64,000 nucleotides of DNA, taken from assembly GCA_964023275.1 (NCBI GenBank), contig OZ029914.1, positions 13,870,341 to 13,934,340 of the forward strand, read 5' to 3'. Shown here piece after piece: positions 47,101 to 55,451 of the stretch. Position 1 is the first letter of the stretch. Each line of letters opens with the position of its first letter. Below the pieces are notes generated by a model, which saw nothing but the letters and a program-made list of their open reading frames with translations, was not told the DNA's origin and ran no database searches. The position numbers and the translations under genes were made by a program. The DNA is from Norana najaformis. Lineage: Eukaryota; Annelida; Clitellata; Crassiclitellata; Hormogastridae.

Positions 47101-50100
47101 AATACCCAGATCCACATGAATACCCAGATCCACATAAATACACAAATACACACCCAGAAGCATGTACATGACCATATATGTGGCCTCTGTTAGAGCACTT
47201 ATGGAGCTCGTGTTTTCCCCGTTTTTACTTAATATGTAGCTTATATTTAGTTGTACTTAGCAACGTAGTTTTGTATTTTCGATGCTCTTCAGTGCAAAGT
47301 TCTGGATAATATTTTCACCTGATTTCTTATAATATTTTAGCATGTTTTACCAAGTTTTTTGGACAAATTCTATTTCCCAAGTAACTCTACCAATTGCACC
47401 AACATCTGACATTGTCAAGCATCCTAGAAGTAGCTTGTAACTGATGATGCCATATAAATTGTCATACTAACATTAAACTACATAATATACAGGGTTCTTG
47501 TCATTTACATAGCACCAGGACCATTGACTACACATTGTTTTAAGACTGAAGAAAATGACTTGCCTGTAGAACTTTCCTGGACAGCCAGCACATGCCAACA
47601 CACTTTCTGGAGCACAGCAGCTCCTATTTAAAACAGAATCACACAACACAAAGGAAGTTACACAAATACAGGAATAAACTCAGCACAAGTTTTGAGGCAA
47701 GGTTGCCAACTGGTTATAGCGCTCGGTTTGTAATGCAAAGAGTACGGTTCGAGCCTCCCCTTGTACGGTTACTGTGTAGGAACCTTGAGTAAGTCCTGCA
47801 CTCACAACTGCTCAGCACCATCAATTGATGCTTAATCATCAGACAGTGGCACTTAATAAATGCATAAATAATAACACAAAAGAACATTTAATCTAATGTA
47901 ATCAAATGACTTCCATAATGATGGTATTTTAATAGTAGCAGTATGCTCAGAAGCACCTTCCAAGATGACCTTGTTGAGAAGATCCAATTTTCCTTCCTAC
48001 CACAACACATTTTGTTCACAAGCGATTTTTATACATTAAGTAAAAAAAATTTAAAATGGTAAAATTCTAGACAAACTGTATTTACACTTGTACACAAGCA
48101 TGTACACATCATTCCAAATAATTTGCCTTTCCTTTCAATTTTGTTAGCAGAAGTCTGAAATACTTCTCAAACATCATCCTGGCATAGTCTGACCACAGCC
48201 TCTCAAACTGTACTCCATTAGACTAGAATCCTTCCAGTCAAAACAAAATCGATAAGCAAAAAGGGTGCAGTTCCAGGTCAAGATCCAAAAGTCAGGCAGG
48301 GAGACAGTGTGTCAGCTACAGTGGGTGATGTTTGGGATTGGAGATTTGGATTGGATTGGGATTCATGATACCACATGTTCACGAATACCTCAACTTCCTG
48401 CAGGGCTTCTCTCAGCCTTATGGGTCTCTTATTTCTTGGACGCCATGTCACATCACGACCTGCACATGATACAGCAGTAAAACAGTTAATATTTCTTTAA
48501 AAAAATTATATAAAGAACAAATTCATGTATATTTTTTATTGCAGCAACTTAACTCCCTATTTTTCTGTTTCAGTCAATAACCAATGAATACAAAACATAA
48601 TTCTGAACTATTCAACTAAATACTTGATGTTTTCAGGTTTGGAGTTTAAAACACTCTTCCAATAACAAATTTTAAAAAGAAGCTTAAAACTTACAGGTAT
48701 AATAGGTCTGCCTAGATTTCTGTGCATTTCTATCAATCTTTAAACCACGATATTACTCGATATTACTCGGTAGGACTTTTTTAGGGTCGTTGCACGCACC
48801 TTTGAGGCTGTTAATTGCGCACGTTACAAATGTCTGATTAATAATAATAATTAATAATAATAATAATAATAATTAATAATAACAATAATAATAATAAAGA
48901 GAAAAGGGAAGAGTATCTGCCATGCTTACCCTCTGTATACTGCACTTTGTCATCATTGTAGGAGTGATTAATGGCATCTGAAAAAATACAACTGCTTTTA
49001 AAGAATGCTGAATATGTTAATATTTGAGAAATTTTAATGACTGCAAATACACTCAGAAGAACCTTTAACAGCCTTCTATATTTGGCTGTATGCATCTAGA
49101 CCCTTAACATAGCAACTTTTACTTTACCTCACAAAATGGCTGCCTATGCTAGCCTAACTTGTGTCAAAGTTCATTCAGAGCAAAATCTTATCAGAAAGCA
49201 AACACTTTGTTGTTGGCTCAGCTCCTTTTTACCTCATGGACTTTTGCATTTTAGTCTCCTCGTTACCGGGCTGCAGCACCCTCCATTCGGCCACCCATGA
49301 TCTTTTGTTTGTCCCTCGCATGCGAACTGCTACAGCCCAGTCCAGAAGCTTTGCGTATATCGGTCCCACTTGTTGGAACCGTCTCCCTCTTGAGATCTGC
49401 GACTCGAGCTCCTCTCTCTTCCCCTCTCAGGGTTTCGAAGGCGCCTAAAGACTGTACTCTTACAGTGATTTTACTAGTTCGGGTCGGGAACACCTCTGTT
49501 GAGTTTAATCTCTAAGAGGCTACTATAATTCTCAAATCACAATTACAATTACAACTGCTCAGATAACTAGTGAAGTCAGCAGTGGCAGGCTAAAACACAC
49601 ATGCTGAGCCCAACCAACGGATTCCAATCCAGAGCTCACAGGCGATACTTAGTTCAGAGCGTCTGCCCATGTTGCACTGCTGATGAGGAATAACAACAGC
49701 AGGCAGCTAGACAGTTTGTATGCATCAAAAAAGATATTTTAACAAAATTTCATGTGAATTAATTTTAGATGCCCATTTTTCTGCCTGTGGCTTTGGCTGC
49801 ATTTGGTCCCACGTCTGTGACATTAAGCTTGCACTGAGTGGCCAATTAACTGGAACTCTTCTTCTTCATTTAGAACTTGCGGCTACCAGGTTGCTTCATG
49901 ACCATGTGAAAATGGTTAACTTCTACTTATATATATTTTTATATATATTTTTATACACCAGGATTTGATAATAGTTCTATCACACTTTGTGAATTGTTTG
50001 CCTCTTTGTTACCTTCCTTGCCTTCGTTACTTCTGCTCCTCATAATCCCAGGACCCTCAGGAATAGGCCTAAGGAGAATGCATTTCTTTATTGATGGTAG

Positions 50101-50326
50101 GCTTTCTACTAAAGCAAGACAGTCTCTGAGTAAATTGGAAAATATATGGTGGGATTTTTAAATAGGACTAGACAAATTCTTTTTTACAATATAATATGAC
50201 AAAATTCTTTGCCAAACCTAAGTCATTTTTCTGATGATAGGCAAAACATCCGATGTTGTCATCCGGGATGACTGTTTGTTGTTTAAGTGTCCAGAAATGT
50301 GCTTCACATAACAGATATGCCATCAT
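27142..50326 (-). CDS. WDPCP: WDPCP / fritz homologue, CPLANE ciliogenesis and planar polarity effector
   Basis: Twenty-one coding exons join with perfect phase, 1950 bp, 649 residues: 50218-50326, 48930-48977, 48389-48459, 46064-46184, 45296-45420, 43837-43914, 42944-43044, 42084-42146, 41598-41697, 34684-34714, 34197-34318, 33677-33748, 32867-32958, 32206-32307, 31590-31695, 30867-30981, 30065-30188, 29176-29239, 28874-28964, 27964-28070, 27142-27249. The start is the ATG at 50324-50326 (a second ATG follows at once). The order of blocks matches vertebrate WDPCP as I remember it: EAHFWTLKQQTVIPDDNIG, WRPRNKRPIRLREALQEVE, VICWWSFGQVEVMPWTP, RVVLGCNDGSIVLYDS, WHPRGCIFVAISSRGEIQ, GPAVMVSFYFGVMNQG, MNWNLDSRTSFACLSAI, YRDAVGHLARRFFHVLLR, DIHFAARDRGETILAEVAK. 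The N-terminal part forms WD-type blades, the rest an alpha-solenoid. In the family it binds INTU and FUZ at the basal body and supports IFT-A loading and septin/actin control. The C-terminal tail is short and variable. Intron 9 holds an LTR element, intron 3 and intron 12 minisatellites. Confidence 0.94.
27515..27622. repeat. ATAC microsatellite
   Basis: Perfect and interrupted 'atac' units mixed with 'acac', in WDPCP intron 20. Confidence 0.85.
28145..28200. repeat. CA microsatellite
   Basis: About thirteen CA units plus an imperfect tail, in WDPCP intron 19. Confidence 0.85.
28325..28510 (-). mobile_element. SINE A
   Basis: Reverse copy: 'gtgagtgaaggacttgctca', degraded B box ('actcaaacccacact'), 'cacgttacaagctgagc'. 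It lies in WDPCP intron 19. Confidence 0.8.
29335..29550 (-). mobile_element. LINE tail, family D
   Basis: The minus strand reads HAVSLPDFWILTWNRTPFAC then RFGFD and a stop. It ends on the plus side at 'gtaatcttgagatttctat'. WDPCP intron 17. Confidence 0.75.
29875..30005. repeat. ATAC/AC microsatellite
   Basis: About 130 bp of 'ataca' and 'caca' units next to WDPCP exon 17. Confidence 0.8.
31095..31235 (+). mobile_element. LINE tail, family D
   Basis: Short copy: 'gatcttgacctggaaccgaa', 'tgactgagcgcctgtgaata', 'tttcattgggcgctgtagaa', 'attac'. WDPCP intron 15. Confidence 0.7.
31740..32105 (+). mobile_element. LINE 3' end, family with TAA tail
   Basis: The frame reads CGFCYSCPTVWNALLTSIKD and SVKRKLKTYMINNKC. 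A segment of about 37 bp ('taacaagtgttaaaaggaag...') is tandemly duplicated at about 31905-31980. The 3'UTR ('ggtctgcctagatttctg', 'ctcggtaggactttc') matches 48640-48840. Confidence 0.75.
32700..32815. repeat. pyrimidine-rich CTCTT-type tract
   Basis: About 100 bp of C and T with 'ctctgctctgctct' and 'cctctcctctcctc' runs, just downstream of WDPCP exon 13. Confidence 0.75.
33419..33670 (-). repeat. 36-bp minisatellite of WDPCP exon-12 splice-donor copies
   Basis: Seven 36-bp units lie in exact register with the true exon 12 donor (GT at 33675-33676). On the minus strand every unit repeats the exon end plus donor: ATCCAG|GTGAGTCTTCTAC. GTGAGT is kept in all units. The base pattern before it is CAG in the four farthest, CAT in two and CAC in the nearest. 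The exon frame stays open through all units, adding 12 codons each (consensus VSLLLKVNLLIQ), and stops right after the last one. Confidence 0.92.
34755..35070 (-). mobile_element. LINE 3' end fragment
   Basis: The minus strand contains FAVVGLPFCNRLSCILQRVS and ends on the plus side at 'gtactcgtaatcgtaagagc', with 'tatatagcacctcttcaagg' as 3'UTR. Related to the copy at 44235-44805. WDPCP intron 9. Confidence 0.65.
35101..35163. repeat. TA microsatellite, left flank of LTR element
   Basis: 'gaacactgac' followed by about 26 TA units up to the LTR. The reverse complement of the 10-mer recurs on the far side of the element. Confidence 0.85.
35164..35550 (+). repeat. 5' LTR
   Basis: 387 bp, starting TGTTACATG and ending ATGTAACA. 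By eye identical to the 3' LTR over its whole length. Confidence 0.92.
35656..37450 (+). mobile_element. LTR element: gag and protease region
   Basis: The first ATG of the internal region is at 35656. A long Glu/Lys/Arg-rich coiled coil with tandem 'AEDRRLKAEAEA' units is followed by a gag capsid-like part (MKWTALLHTQLTGKAQKVF), one CCHC knuckle and a protease-like segment (LLRDSGALQSLVSKELL). Limits of the parts are approximate. Confidence 0.85.
37650..40365 (+). mobile_element. LTR element: integrase, reverse transcriptase and RNase H region
   Basis: In order: integrase zinc-binding part with the HH-CC pattern (GHLGTQKTLDRLMRHFWWPG), catalytic core (LDVVGPLTV, ILSDCGTDFMSDL, HPQTNGLCERFH), a GPY/F-like tail (KYCGPYTVLEQLGPVDYL), then from about 39.0 kb reverse transcriptase (SPWAAPIVIAQKSDGSGRLC, FGLRNAPATFSRV, YMDDLIIFS) and RNase H (FCVAVDASQCCVGGCLF, TIEKEALALLLAV, YTDHSPLQFL). 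The domain order marks it as Gmr1-like. Confidence 0.9.
40613..40999 (+). repeat. 3' LTR
   Basis: 387 bp, same sequence and ends as the 5' LTR; preceded by 'ggtcgggggatg' as a polypurine-tract candidate. Confidence 0.92.
41000..41115. repeat. TA microsatellite with GTCAGTGTTC inserts, right flank of LTR element
   Basis: TA runs interrupted twice by 'gtcagtgttc' (41021-41030, 41051-41060), the inverse of the left-flank 10-mer, ending in a CA run. Confidence 0.85.
42195..42420 (-). mobile_element. LINE tail, family D
   Basis: Reverse copy: 'gtaatcccgagatttctaca', 'cgcccaatgaaagccacgtc', 'gcttattcacaggtgctcag', 'gttcggttcc'. WDPCP intron 7. Confidence 0.75.
42420..42510. repeat. short tandem repeat, about 39-bp unit
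   Basis: Units of 'tatcatcatcctgtctctaa' plus 'atatcctatc' occur about 2.5 times in a row. Confidence 0.75.
43080..43215 (+). mobile_element. LINE 3' end fragment
   Basis: It encodes LASGFSDLSEFDPASPTDYD like the copy at 2845-3010 and ends 'gctatagaagtcattagatt'. A reverse fragment of the same 3' end is at about 43335-43405. Confidence 0.7.
44065..44222 (-). mobile_element. SINE B fragment
   Basis: 'agctcccatgtcccagatgg', 'gatgaatccaaaggtcctgg' and 'acacggggccagtgcat' in family order; the tRNA-like head is lost. WDPCP intron 5. Confidence 0.7.
44235..44805 (-). mobile_element. 5'-truncated LINE
   Basis: The minus strand gives LGSSYTAQLQSLLNAVARLI then GGIPKFGHISSSMLEQLHWL, VGAAPLYVRELCIPLSSIP and RSSFAIVGPSSWNVLPVDLR, the C-terminal part of a CR1/L2-like reverse transcriptase with at least two stops. 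It ends (plus side) at 'aatcgtaatcgtaaatttg'. Confidence 0.8.
46277..47150. repeat. 18-bp minisatellite, about 47 units
   Basis: Unit 'atacccagatccacat' plus AA or GA, about 850 bp, highly homogeneous, with one small indel near 47.04 kb. The AA and GA variants mostly alternate. The unit has no stop in most frames, so long ORFs appear on both strands (EYPDPH, NTQIHM, CGSGYL, HVDLGI, MWIWVF); these are artefacts of the 3-divisible unit. It lies in WDPCP intron 3, about 90 bp upstream of exon 4. Confidence 0.95.
47700..47875 (+). mobile_element. SINE A
   Basis: 'ggttatagcgctcggtttgt', B box 'ggttcgagcctcc', 'cttgagtaagtcctgcactc' and the 'cagtggcacttaataaatgc' tail. WDPCP intron 3. Confidence 0.8.
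48215..48350 (-). mobile_element. LINE tail, family D, short copy
   Basis: 'agtcaaaacaaaatcgataa', 'gttccaggtcaagatccaaa', 'gtcaggcagggagacag'. It ends about 40 bp from WDPCP exon 3. Confidence 0.65.
48640..48898 (+). mobile_element. LINE 3' end with TAA tail
   Basis: The same 3'UTR as 31960-32105, followed by about 60 bp of 'taataa' repeats at 48838-48898 as its 3' tail. It lies directly beside WDPCP exon 2 on the intron 2 side. Confidence 0.7.
49180..49555 (+). mobile_element. LINE 3' end fragment
   Basis: The frame reads FVPRMRTATAQSRSFAYIGP then TCWNRLPLEICDSSS, the VGP-WN-LP tail in its IGP-CWN-LP form, ending 'cacaattacaattacaac'. WDPCP intron 1. Confidence 0.75.
49960..50110. repeat. 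dispersed repeat family F, copy 1
   Basis: 'caggatttgataatagttct', 'tttgtgaattg', 'ttaccttcctt', 'ggaccctcagga', 'tttctttattgat'. It matches 52040-52185 at roughly four of five bases and ends about 110 bp from WDPCP exon 1. Confidence 0.65.
50218..50326 (-). CDS. WDPCP: WDPCP exon 1 (start exon)
   Basis: Two adjacent ATGs at 50324-50326 and 50321-50323, then AYLLCEAHFWTLKQQTVIP and DDNIGCFAYHQKNDL, and donor TTAG|GTTTGG. The phase (1) fits exon 2. The AHFWTLK/PDDNIG pattern matches the vertebrate start as I recall it (ELHLWSLK/ADRDIG). Confidence 0.85.
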
Positions 50327-50929
50327 CAGGTCTGAATAAACATATTCACATTCCCAAAGTTTTAATTAGCTGCAAATGTATTTGTAATCTAGATCAAGCA
50401 TTCATAGGTCACCAGTCAATGGATTGTTACAGCAAAGCTTGAAAGTGGGCCAAATTTCTTGAATTTCTGGATTGTTTATTAATAATAAATAGCATGAATA
50501 AACAATTCATGATTTTATGCTGTTGCCATTGTAAGGTCCTTCACAGGCAATACATAAATATTCATAAACAGGTAGAAGCTCTTATCTGACCTTACTGAGA
50601 GAAACCAACCAATCAATTCACTAAGTTCTGTTCCCCAAATCTGCTTCTCTGTATCAGCTGTCAACAGCGTTAAGATCTAGCGGTGCATCGGTTTATATGT
50701 ACAGTGCAACAGCTAACAAATTCAGTGGAGTACCTGGCTGGGGAGTCCCAAGGTCTGGAACCTCCGAGGCCAAGAGCATTGGAATTCTTGTAGATCTGAC
50801 TAGAGTTTTTAGGTGTACCTCCAACCACTCTGTGACTCGACTTTGCTCTATCGATGGATACGAGCTTCATACAGTAAAGAGTATTTTCCACACCAATTTC
50901 AGTTATTCAATTCCTGGCCCATTCTATCT

Positions 50930-51275
50930 GGACAAATGTGTTTGCGTCCAGATCCGCTAGGGAGTTTAAGCCTACGGCACACCCCCACTTTTTCGATAGG
51001 GGCTTCAGGTCTTCAGCGCTCGCTCAAACCCCCGCAATTTTCATCCACTTACTGGGCCCCTGGCTAAAACAGTTGCACAAACACGTAGCCCAAATGTGCT
51101 CAATTTCATGCTAAATGTTTCCAAATGCGTTGGCTTCCGGGGTTTTGCTCCGGACCTGCTGGGGAGCCTACGACGCGCCACAGATCCCCAGTCGTTAGGG
51201 GCTTTGCGCCTTCGGGGTCCGCTGTCCCAGACGCCTTCAAATTCTATCCAAAAACGAACCCCAGTGGCTAAAAAA
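50930..51275. repeat. diverged two-copy tandem repeat
   Basis: 50938-51065 and 51137-51268 share 'tccagatccgctagggag' / 'tccggacctgctggggag', 'ggggcttc' / 'ggggcttt' and 'ggcccctggctaaaa' / 'accccagtggctaaaa', a period of about 200 bp. GC-rich compared with its surroundings. Non-coding as far as I can see. Confidence 0.55.
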
Positions 51276-51764
51276 TCGCGCAAGCCAATCACTAAATTAA
51301 AGCTGATTGGAGATAAAACGAGAACTGAGCTACTGAACCTAATATCCTACTATTTGATGGGCGGCTGACTCAAAGCGAGAAAAGCAAAACACTGGTAACG
51401 AATCTAACGATATGTGAAACAAACAGAAGGTACCACTACAAGAACGTAACAATATAACCAACAATATTTGTTTTGTTTGGTGACATATATTAAACTGTAT
51501 ATATATTCGCTGCTTTAGAATTCTCGTACCTCTACATAACTTACTGTGTCGCTTAAATAACAATTTATCATAAATCGGAACCCAAAACTTTGTTAAACCA
51601 CTATGTTTCCATACATATTTGTTGGTCCGAGCAACAGAAACTTGTTCGAGTTCTTTCTTAGCTCAGAATAGTAAATAGAATGTCGAATAAGCAAAAATTG
51701 ACAAAAACGTGAAATTTTAAATGTAAATATAAATGTGAATGTAGCCTACACGCTTTCTATAGCG

Positions 51765-51960
51765 ATCATCTGTCCTCGATCCTGGTCATTTTACAATGAA
51801 TTAATCGGGTGAGGTCCTTCACCACCGCCATTTATGGTCCCCGTGTACCGACTGTGCTAGCCCGAAATTCAAGTCTGTGGAATATAGCCACAATCGACAT
51901 GAGAACCGGCATCCTCAAGCACAGAGGCGCCTTCCTATAACAGGCATTTCTTTGCCAGCA
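51765..51960 (+). repeat. dispersed repeat family C, copy 4
   Basis: 'tatagcgatc', 'gaattaatcgggtgagg', 'accgactgtgctagcccgaa', then 'cctcaagcacagaggcgcc'. The GGGCGCC block is lost. Confidence 0.65.
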
Positions 51961-52039
51961 TATGACCTTCCAGACTAGGACCACATACGTTTCCTGTTTC
52001 TGAGTAGAGAACTCTCCCTCCAAAGTAGGCCTACATACC

Positions 52040-52185
52040 AGGATTTGATTATGGCCCTATCACAATTTGTGAATTGCTCGCCTCTTCGTTACCTTCCTTA
52101 CCTGCGTTACTTCTAGTCCTCATAATTCCAGGACCTCCCAGGATCAAGGAGAATGTATTCCTTTATTGATAGAAGGGCTATTCAT
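52040..52185. repeat. dispersed repeat family F, copy 2
   Basis: Partner of 49960-50110. Confidence 0.65.
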
Positions 52186-52469
52186 AGCGACCAAGAGCCT
52201 CACAAATTATAGCAGTGAGTCTTAATTAAGTCATGGATGGCTACAAACATGAAGTTTCTAAGCAACGGCAAGGCATTCGGATTCACAGAGGAGTAGGCCT
52301 AATCACACAATCTCGTTGCTCGTACTGAGTCAGAAAGCCGCGTAAGAATTTCTCACTGTTGGCACAGTTCAGTTTGGATAATGCGCCATGGTAGCAGCAG
52401 GACCCAGCATTAAAATTGTGACAACTTAAGCACTTGAGTAGGCTAAATGTAAAAATACATGTATAAGTT

Positions 52470-52605
52470 TTTCTATAGCGACCGTAAGACCTAAATCCTC
52501 AATGAATTTATCGTTGGGTAAGATCCTTTACCGTCGCTGCCCGTATGAATGGGCGCCATGCCATTTAAGGTCCCCATGTACGGACCGTGCGAGCTTCTTC
52601 GTATC
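52470..52605 (+). repeat. dispersed repeat family C, copy 5
   Basis: 'tctatagcgaccgtaaga', 'gaatttatcgttgggtaag', 'gaatgggcgccatgcca', 'ccccatgtacggaccgtgc'. Cut at the tRNA-like part. Confidence 0.7.
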
Positions 52606-52609
52606 CACA

Positions 52610-53815
52610 AGAGAGTTCAAACACAAACATTCAATCTTCACTCATGCAGTGATTACCAATGTTCTTGTGGTAATTACCATTACCGTTATTACCACCATTG
52701 TTAAATCGGATGTGGACTGATTAATTGATTTAGATGTATACATTCTAAATAATTCATTTTCTTTTATAGTTTAACACGAAGGGAACATGATAGCTTTCTT
52801 TAAGTTAGTAAACTACTTAAGAAAAATTGCCTCAGATTTAAGTTACAGACCTCTGAAATTCCCACATGTTAATCGTTCATTTATTACACACCTCAATCGA
52901 TATTAATCCTCAGACACGAGAACTATGTTCATAATTGAATTATCTGTAATTGAGATGCACAATACGCTGCACTCCTCTGCTAAGGTTGCATTTCAGTTGC
53001 ATTATGTAACCCATCTGGGAAGTTGGTTTATTAATCCTTAATAATAGCTCATATCTCTTAACAGACTTGTTTTCAAATGCACTGAGTTACTGATTCACAT
53101 CCATTTATTACCTAAATTGTTTTTAGAATCTACCAGTTATAAATGACTAAACTCCAGATAAAACATAAGATCTTACGTTGATTTACTTATGCATTTGTTA
53201 TCAGTAGGGCTACCTGGTATAGTTGCTATGAAATGTAAATGAAAATTGATCGAAAAATAAAACAGCAAATGACATTATCTTATGAAACAGTGAAATGGCT
53301 AAAAGACTTCCGTATTCTGCACCGGCTTCACCTAACTTTATAGGCCCTACGTTCAACTCATTCATCATGCATGTGCCTTTAAATGTTATTATTCTCTTTG
53401 TCAGTTTTATAAATGTCCAATTAAGCATCTGTTTTGAAATACATTGTTTCTGTATTGTTACACAGATCATGGTGCACTTTTTTGACTTTCGAACTTGGTC
53501 TATAGACAAAAAATTTAATCAGGGAATTAATGTAAAAAAATAAATTTTGCACTTAGCTGATCCTAAATGATAATCCAAATGAATATGCATGCATACTAAT
53601 TTGGCCTAATCCACATATTTCCCTCAGTATGCTACGAATACACTGCATAACGATATTGGGCATTTTGTTTGGACAATACTAGCCAACCTCCATCAGAATT
53701 TAGTGCAGAGACAACGGGAAAAACAACGGTAAGTCCTGAGTGACAGTGTTTGTGCCCATAAATTCTAAATAGTCATCAAGGATCTCTCATAAGGATCCTG
53801 TCATCTGGATCTTTA
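52610..53815. other. no gene recognised
   Basis: AT-rich; only short chance frames, no supported exon or repeat. Confidence 0.45.
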
Positions 53816-53819
53816 TCCA

Positions 53820-54460
53820 AAGGATCTCAATTTACCTGCAACTTACTCTTCTCCAGTCTACGATCTCGGAATCATCTTCGACAAAAACCTTATCTTCGCT
53901 GACCACATCAATCAGTTACCCCGCGTTTGTTACATACAAATTCATAATCCCCGCCGACTTTGCCCCTAACTTGATTGTAAAACTGCTTCCACAGTAATAA
54001 AACCAATTGTTCACGCCAAACTTCACTACTACAACCAAAGATCTTGCTACAACTCCCTCTTCTATGGCATCGGCGCACCTCAATAAACATCTACAAGGAA
54101 TCCTGAATTGTCTTGACCGTGCAGTTACCAAAACTCCAAATCACCATCACATAACCCCAGATCTCAAATTCCTTCATTCGCCTGAGGTTCCTCAGCGCAT
54201 TCAAACGATGCCCTTGAAACTTCACAACCTTCTTTCATTCGCCAAACATTCACCATTCAACCTACCAGATCTGCTCTTTCTTCCTCATACCTTTCTCTAT
54301 CTCGGCCTTCAGTCTCCTCCTCTCCTCCCAACTCTTTCGAACGAACTCCCAAAGAACTCCGCCAATTCGCACATTTCCCTTGCTTGCCTGTTAATACGAA
54401 GACTTTTCCGGTCGACCTCTCTCCTGCAGCTTTTCTCTCCAGACTGAAAACCGAATTCTA
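53820..54460 (+). mobile_element. decayed CR1/L2-like LINE fragment
   Basis: Blocks in shifting frames resemble LGIIFDKNLSFADHINQL and then the C-terminal half (HLQGILNCLDRAVTKTPNHH, LKFLHSPEVPQRIQTMPLKL). The 25380-25580 fragment matches its left end. Confidence 0.7.
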
Positions 54461-54464
54461 AGCT

Positions 54465-55445
54465 ATCCTAATCTGCTTCTACTCCTGCACTATCTCATGA
54501 CCACTAACAGCAACGATTTCCACAGTAGCACCACATTGTCTCCCAATTCTGACCAGGCACCGAAACTGACCAAACAACCTGGCTCTTGGGGAATTGATTT
54601 GATTTAATGCCGGTGAAAATGCTGGCCAACCAGACGCCGCTTTGGTGTTACGCTGAAAAATTTGGAGATTCACACTTACATTTACATTTGATAAGAAAAT
54701 GAGCTCTTCTGCTACATAGGCCTACTGCTACAAACTATGGAAGACTTCAGAGTCGATTCCTAAGGATATTATATCTAATGCAAACAAGGCTCATATTCAT
54801 TATAACCGTCAGAGAGTGAGCAAAATGTGTTTGCATTTGAATCACATATCCCAAATATAACACTTAATACATAACTATCCCAATTACGCTGCCTCTGACT
54901 TAAATATATTGAAAATCATATATATATCAGCACACATTGAGCTCTCAAAAAATTACGTTACTACATGTAGCTGAGAAGCAGGTAGGCCTATTTTATAGCC
55001 AAACTGAGATGTGCACGATGCATCCATCAGTTGCATATAGTTCTATTAAAATAAGCATAACGATATAATTGCATGTATTTCTTGATATATGAACATAATG
55101 CATTTTTCGTAAATAAGCCTAGTGGTTTCAATAATGTATTGAAATAAGGGGTTACTAATAGAGATAATTATCTTCAAAAGAGCTTACAAATCAACACTGA
55201 ATAATCGAACAAGCTTCTTATGGAATGAAGACGGAGGAAGCTTAATAGTAATCAATGCATAGTAATCAATGCATCACGTAATTATATCTGTTCATATTAT
55301 ATAAGTGCATGCTTATATTGCAAATGGAAAATATATAAACGCAAAAATGTGTATGCGTCTGACACATCAAGGAGCTCGTTTTTCTCTGTCAATGTCATGT
55401 ACGATTTCATTTTGCAGCTTTTAACTGGAGAATTGATGGGAGATT
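54465..55445. other. no gene recognised
   Basis: AT-rich. It probably contains the 3'UTR of the Ly6-like gene near its right end. A short direct repeat ('agtaatcaatgcat') is at about 55247-55272. Confidence 0.45.
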
Positions 55446-55451
55446 ATCGTG

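Noticed and set aside
46228-47175. Long ORFs of about 260-315 codons on both strands (repeats of EYPDPHKYPDPH, CGSGYLCGSGYS, MWIWVF)
   Set aside because: They are an 18-bp tandem repeat read in most frames. No splice or start context, and they lie inside a WDPCP intron.
48265-48480. 71-codon plus-strand ORF
   Set aside because: Antisense over WDPCP exon 3 and a family-D LINE tail.
50697-51067. Plus-strand ORFs of 84-87 codons upstream of WDPCP
   Set aside because: No domain, no splice context, and they run into the tandem duplication at 50930.
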